64,000 bases of DNA from positions 4,421,501 through 4,485,500 of the forward strand of contig LR882958.1 of the NCBI GenBank assembly GCA_904830895.1, read 5' to 3'. The stretch's first letter is position 1, and each line of letters opens with the position of its first letter. The notes below the pieces were generated by a model, which ran no database searches, was not told the DNA's origin, and saw only the letters and a list, made by a program, of their open reading frames with translations. Of this stretch, positions 60,836 through 64,000 are shown piece after piece. Source of the stretch: Planktothrix rubescens CCAP 1459/22 (GTDB taxonomy: Bacteria; Cyanobacteriota; Cyanobacteriia; Cyanobacteriales; Microcoleaceae). Both the position numbers and the translations under genes were made by a program.

Positions 60836-61708
60836 CATGAGAATTATTAATCTACTTAATTCCTCCCGAATTGATCGGGGCTGATATCCTAAATTAAAGG
60901 CTTTATAACTATCTAAAGAAACATCAGGAGGACGAGGTGCTAACATTTTAATATCCACTTGAGAACAGGGTTTAATTAAATGCTTTGGAAGCTCTAAAAT
61001 ATCAGCCATGAGTAAGCCAAATTCATAACGAGAAATCCGTTCTTTTCCTCCTAAATGCAAAATTCCTGATATAGTTTCTAGGGCTAATAATAATCCCTTA
61101 GCTGCGGTATTTCCCCCCACAGGAGTTCTAAATTCATCTACAAATAAATTTAACTCTTTTCCTGCTTTTAAAGTTTTAATAAAAGGCTGAATAAAACTGG
61201 TGGTATGGTTAGGAACATCCCCAAACATTAAGGGCATTCTGCAAATAGTTGTTCGAGGATAGCGTTCTAACATTCCCTGTTCAGCTAATACTTTTTGTTC
61301 CCCATAATAACTAATTGGGGATACGGGATCGGTTTCCGTATAGGGTGGATTTAAACCATTAAATACTAAGTCCGTTGAAGTAAAAACACAGGGAATATTC
61401 AACTCAGCACAAAGATTAGCAATTTCCCAAGAAGCGATAACATTAATTTGATAGGATATTTCAGGATACTGTTGACAAAAGTTGGGTTGAGATTGAGCCG
61501 CAGCATGAATAACCGCATCGGGTTTAATTTCTTGAAACAGATTTTTTAATCCTGGAATATCCGTTAAATCTGTCTTAAAAAGATAAATATTAGGAATATC
61601 AATAGTTTGAGAATGAGTTAAGCCATAGACTTGCCATTGAGTTTGAGCAATTTGGCAAAGATGCCATCCTAAAAAACCACTAGCTCCTGTAATTAAGAGT
61701 TTATTCAT
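60761..61708 (-). CDS. RmlD-like NAD-dependent sugar epimerase/reductase, 3' end altered by IS
   Basis: 315 aa. The Rossmann loop is ITGASGFLGWHLCQ, the catalytic region has TSTDLVFNG and YYGEQK (YxxxK), as in extended SDR dTDP-4-dehydrorhamnose reductases. From residue 292 on the frame is encoded by the right end of the IS element (LTLPPLRYAKGVGFS...), so the last 24 residues are foreign. Native residues 1-291 include nearly all of the fold. It probably still works; the true C-terminus is lost. A deoxysugar or surface polysaccharide role is likely. Confidence 0.85.
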   Translation of the reverse strand: MNKLLITGASGFLGWHLCQIAQTQWQVYGLTHSQTIDIPNIYLFKTDLTDIPGLKNLFQEIKPDAVIHAAAQSQPNFCQQYPEISYQINVIASWEIANLCAELNIPCVFTSTDLVFNGLNPPYTETDPVSPISYYGEQKVLAEQGMLERYPRTTICRMPLMFGDVPNHTTSFIQPFIKTLKAGKELNLFVDEFRTPVGGNTAAKGLLLALETISGILHLGGKERISRYEFGLLMADILELPKHLIKPCSQVDIKMLAPRPPDVSLDSYKAFNLGYQPRSIREELSRLIILMLTLPPLRYAKGVGFSYLAQSNKDS

Positions 61709-61903
61709 GATTAATATGATAGACTATAGAGTGTGAACGGCGATCGCATCTTTCAGCCTAAACCATTAAGATCTAACCGTAATCATTTTTGATCCACAAA
61801 AGCAATTATATCAAAAAACTAGGATAGAATTGACCGTTAAGGATCACCTAAAATAGTATTCGGTAAACTGAAATAAAAACCCCATATCTCAAGATTAATA
61901 CCC

Positions 61904-62419
61904 ATGAACGAACTGACACTAAATTGGACAGAAGCTGGTCAGTCCCGCACCCAAACCTTAAATGATCAAAAAACCTATCGGGTTGGACGAGATCCCACAC
62001 GCTGCGATATTGTATTATCCCATCCTACGGTATCAGGATTACATATTGAAATTTTTTTTGATCCATCCAATCATAACTTCTATCTGAAAAATTTACGAGA
62101 AACTAACCCACCAATAATTAATAATCAAAAGTTAATAACGAGTGAGGTTATTTTAAATTCAGGGAATAACATACAATTGGGACAGCAGCAATTAGAAATA
62201 ATTGCGGTTTCTTTTGAACATTTTTCAATTGCACCAACACTATTATTTTCCCCCGATGAACTAATATCAAAAGCTCCTGTTCATCTCAATCTTGTACAAT
62301 ATGGTTTACAGTGTCCTCAATGCGATCGCGTTTCCTCTTATGAACAGTTAAATATAGGTTGTCCTTGGTGTGGAACGTCCTTAGCAGCAGCAGTTAGTGT
62401 GGTTTTATCCACCCAATAG
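61904..62419 (+). CDS. FHA-domain protein with C-terminal zinc ribbon
   Basis: 171 aa. The FHA domain (about 20-105) has YRVGRDPTRCDIVLSHPTVSGLHIEIFFD, which includes GR, S and the H that contact phosphothreonine. The C-terminal CPQC...CPWCG (about 135-160) is a zinc ribbon. It starts divergently to the epimerase (195 nt apart) and is 38 nt upstream of a second FHA gene, so the two are likely one operon. Role in kinase signalling inferred. Confidence 0.88.
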   Translation: MNELTLNWTEAGQSRTQTLNDQKTYRVGRDPTRCDIVLSHPTVSGLHIEIFFDPSNHNFYLKNLRETNPPIINNQKLITSEVILNSGNNIQLGQQQLEIIAVSFEHFSIAPTLLFSPDELISKAPVHLNLVQYGLQCPQCDRVSSYEQLNIGCPWCGTSLAAAVSVVLSTQ

Positions 62420-62457
62420 ATAATAGATAAATCTCAAAAATAAAGACTAAAAAACGG

Positions 62458-64000
62458 ATGCAAATTCGACTGAGTTGGCAAAATTTAGAAACAGGAGAAT
62501 GGCGAACCCCGGTTCTAACCTTACCCATTGCATTAGGAAGGGTTTTTGAACGAATGCCTTCTACGGTGAATGGAGAAAAGGTTTCTCGGATTGTTTTAAC
62601 GGGGGAAAGAGTCTCGCGTTTTCATGGGTTAATTACCCGGGAACAAGGAAACTTAATGGTGACAGATACCGGAAGCCGAAATGGAATTTTAGTAAATGGA
62701 ATTGTTCAAACTCGTTGTTGTATTCAAGAGGGAGATACTTTACAAATTGGTGAATATAATATTACAATTTCTTTTATTACTAATACTTTTAACATTCCTA
62801 ATCAAAAATTATCACAAATTTCCTTTAATCCTCAAACAGATTTACCCGTTCCCAATCTTTCTACTCCGACAATATCCTCATCAAATCAAGAGAGTTTCCC
62901 TCCTCCATCATTTCTCGATCCCGCTCAAGTTTCTTTAACCCAATTACAAGCCACAGGATTACCGATTGAGCAAATTGATTATCTAACTATTGGGGCAGGA
63001 TTAGGGAGTTTTGTTTGGGTTGATGCCCTCAGAATTTCCGGGGTTAAATCCAATCAAATTATAGCGTTAGGAATGGAAAATAAACCCTATACTCGTTATC
63101 AAAGATTATGTTTAAATTCCCAAATTCCTCCCCATGAAAGGTTACGTTCTAATTCTGATTCCTGTCCCGATAATCTTTGGGGATGGCCGAGTTATGCCCT
63201 ACGAGAATCCTATACAGAATGGTGTAAAGGCAAATTTTCCACCGCTTTAAATTTACTCTGGCAAGTGTTTTCAGAACCGACTTTTGCCCAGACCTATACC
63301 CCCCGTTCTGGTCATGTTTTTGATGCGATTGATCGAGAAGATAATCGGATTGAATGGTCAAAAATATATCGCTATGGCCGGGTAAAAAATATTAGAAAAA
63401 CTACCGATGGACGTTATGCAATTGCCTATTCTTGTTCTACAGAAAATCGTCGAGATCATGGTTTTATTATTGCCCGATATGTTCATTTAGCGACGGGTTA
63501 TCCCGCGATTCAATTTCTTCCAGATTTACAGACTTATCGAGAACAAACCCAAGATTTTAAATCCGTTGTCAATGCCTATGAATATCATCAACATATTTAT
63601 GATCATTTAGAACAATCGGGGGGAATAGTAATTATCCGGGGTCGGGGAATTGTGGCTTCTCGAATTTTACAGCGTCTTTATGAAGCTAGATCTAAAAATT
63701 CTCAGATCCAAATTTTACATTTAATGCGATCGCCCAAAGCCCAAGGAAATCAATTTCAACAAGCAAAAAGAACCATTGAAAATCATTTTGAATTTCAACC
63801 CTTTAACTGGCCCAAAGCCTCTTGGGGCGGTGATTTACGCCAACAATTAGAATTAGCTAATCCCCAAGAACGATTACAACTCTTAGAACAGTGGGGAGGA
63901 ACCACCACAGCTAACCGAAAAGACTGGCGAAATATTATTAATCAAGGACTGCGCCAAGGGTGGTATCGGATTACTTTTGGAACCGTTGAACAGGTGGAAC
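62458..64000 (+). CDS. FHA-domain protein with Rossmann-like domain (partial, runs off right edge)
   Basis: 514 codons in the window. The FHA domain (about 20-105) has LGRVFERMPST, RVSRFHGLITRE and GSRNGILVNG. A Pro/Ser linker follows, then from about 175 a region with TIGAGLGSFVWVDALRISG (GxGxxG) and VIIRGRGIVASRILQRLY, similar to an FAD/NAD-binding monooxygenase-like fold. An FHA domain fused to such a module is unusual. The C-terminus is outside the window. It is downstream of the other FHA gene. Confidence 0.8.
   Translation, partial: MQIRLSWQNLETGEWRTPVLTLPIALGRVFERMPSTVNGEKVSRIVLTGERVSRFHGLITREQGNLMVTDTGSRNGILVNGIVQTRCCIQEGDTLQIGEYNITISFITNTFNIPNQKLSQISFNPQTDLPVPNLSTPTISSSNQESFPPPSFLDPAQVSLTQLQATGLPIEQIDYLTIGAGLGSFVWVDALRISGVKSNQIIALGMENKPYTRYQRLCLNSQIPPHERLRSNSDSCPDNLWGWPSYALRESYTEWCKGKFSTALNLLWQVFSEPTFAQTYTPRSGHVFDAIDREDNRIEWSKIYRYGRVKNIRKTTDGRYAIAYSCSTENRRDHGFIIARYVHLATGYPAIQFLPDLQTYREQTQDFKSVVNAYEYHQHIYDHLEQSGGIVIIRGRGIVASRILQRLYEARSKNSQIQILHLMRSPKAQGNQFQQAKRTIENHFEFQPFNWPKASWGGDLRQQLELANPQERLQLLEQWGGTTTANRKDWRNIINQGLRQGWYRITFGTVEQVE

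Overview
The window comes from the chromosome of a cyanobacterium, most likely a filamentous oscillatorialean of the Planktothrix type. This is inferred from the frequent GCGATCGC (HIP1) octamers, the photosystem II gene psb30, a chlN remnant, a cyanobacterial 6S RNA, a probable DGDG synthase, and many short tandem repeats. No CRISPR array, tRNA, 16S or 23S gene was found.

Housekeeping core. A rhodanese and a SulP transporter (2.7-5.0 kb) are followed by psb30 and a lipid glycosyltransferase (7.1-8.8 kb). Then come cobN, priA, a sugar nucleotidyltransferase and scpA on the minus strand (11.8-20.9 kb), pcrA (21.8-24.2 kb), and 6S RNA with HEAT-repeat and GNAT genes (27.4-29.1 kb). Further on are an M16 protease, nadC and two tandem stand-alone 5S rRNA genes (29.3-35.2 kb). 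The rest of the core is aroE and a kinase-TPR gene (41.5-45.0 kb), acs (45.2-49.7 kb, split by a group II intron), a nuclease, an FMN reductase and an alcohol dehydrogenase (56.6-59.4 kb), and two FHA genes at the right end.

Accessory modules. Small defence-like or toxin-antitoxin modules sit between the core genes. (a) A HicB / DUF262 / DUF3696-ATPase operon lies at the left edge. (b) A decayed Phd-YoeB module is bracketed by 36-bp repeats. (c) An ATPase with a possible nuclease domain is paired with a winged-helix protein (8.9-11.3 kb). (d) An M10/RTX protease, a DUF433-DUF5615 pair and a TPR gene are each separated by copies of one repeat family (24.2-27.4 kb). (e) An ABC-type ATPase plus DUF4276/TOPRIM-like pair with a Uma2 gene is bracketed by identical 23-bp repeats (38.3-41.5 kb). 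(f) A HigBA pair lies at 55.8-56.5 kb. These short direct repeats around small cassettes are the most unusual architectural signal in the window.

Mobile DNA and decay. Two nearly identical tnpB-only IS200/IS605-type elements have recognisable TTAC and TCAA ends. A group II intron interrupts acs in the sense direction. A tandem array of hybrid histidine kinases is decaying through a 1-nt frameshift, an internal deletion and a leftover tail. C-rich palindromic repeats have been inserted in frame into cobN and into the intron's reverse transcriptase.
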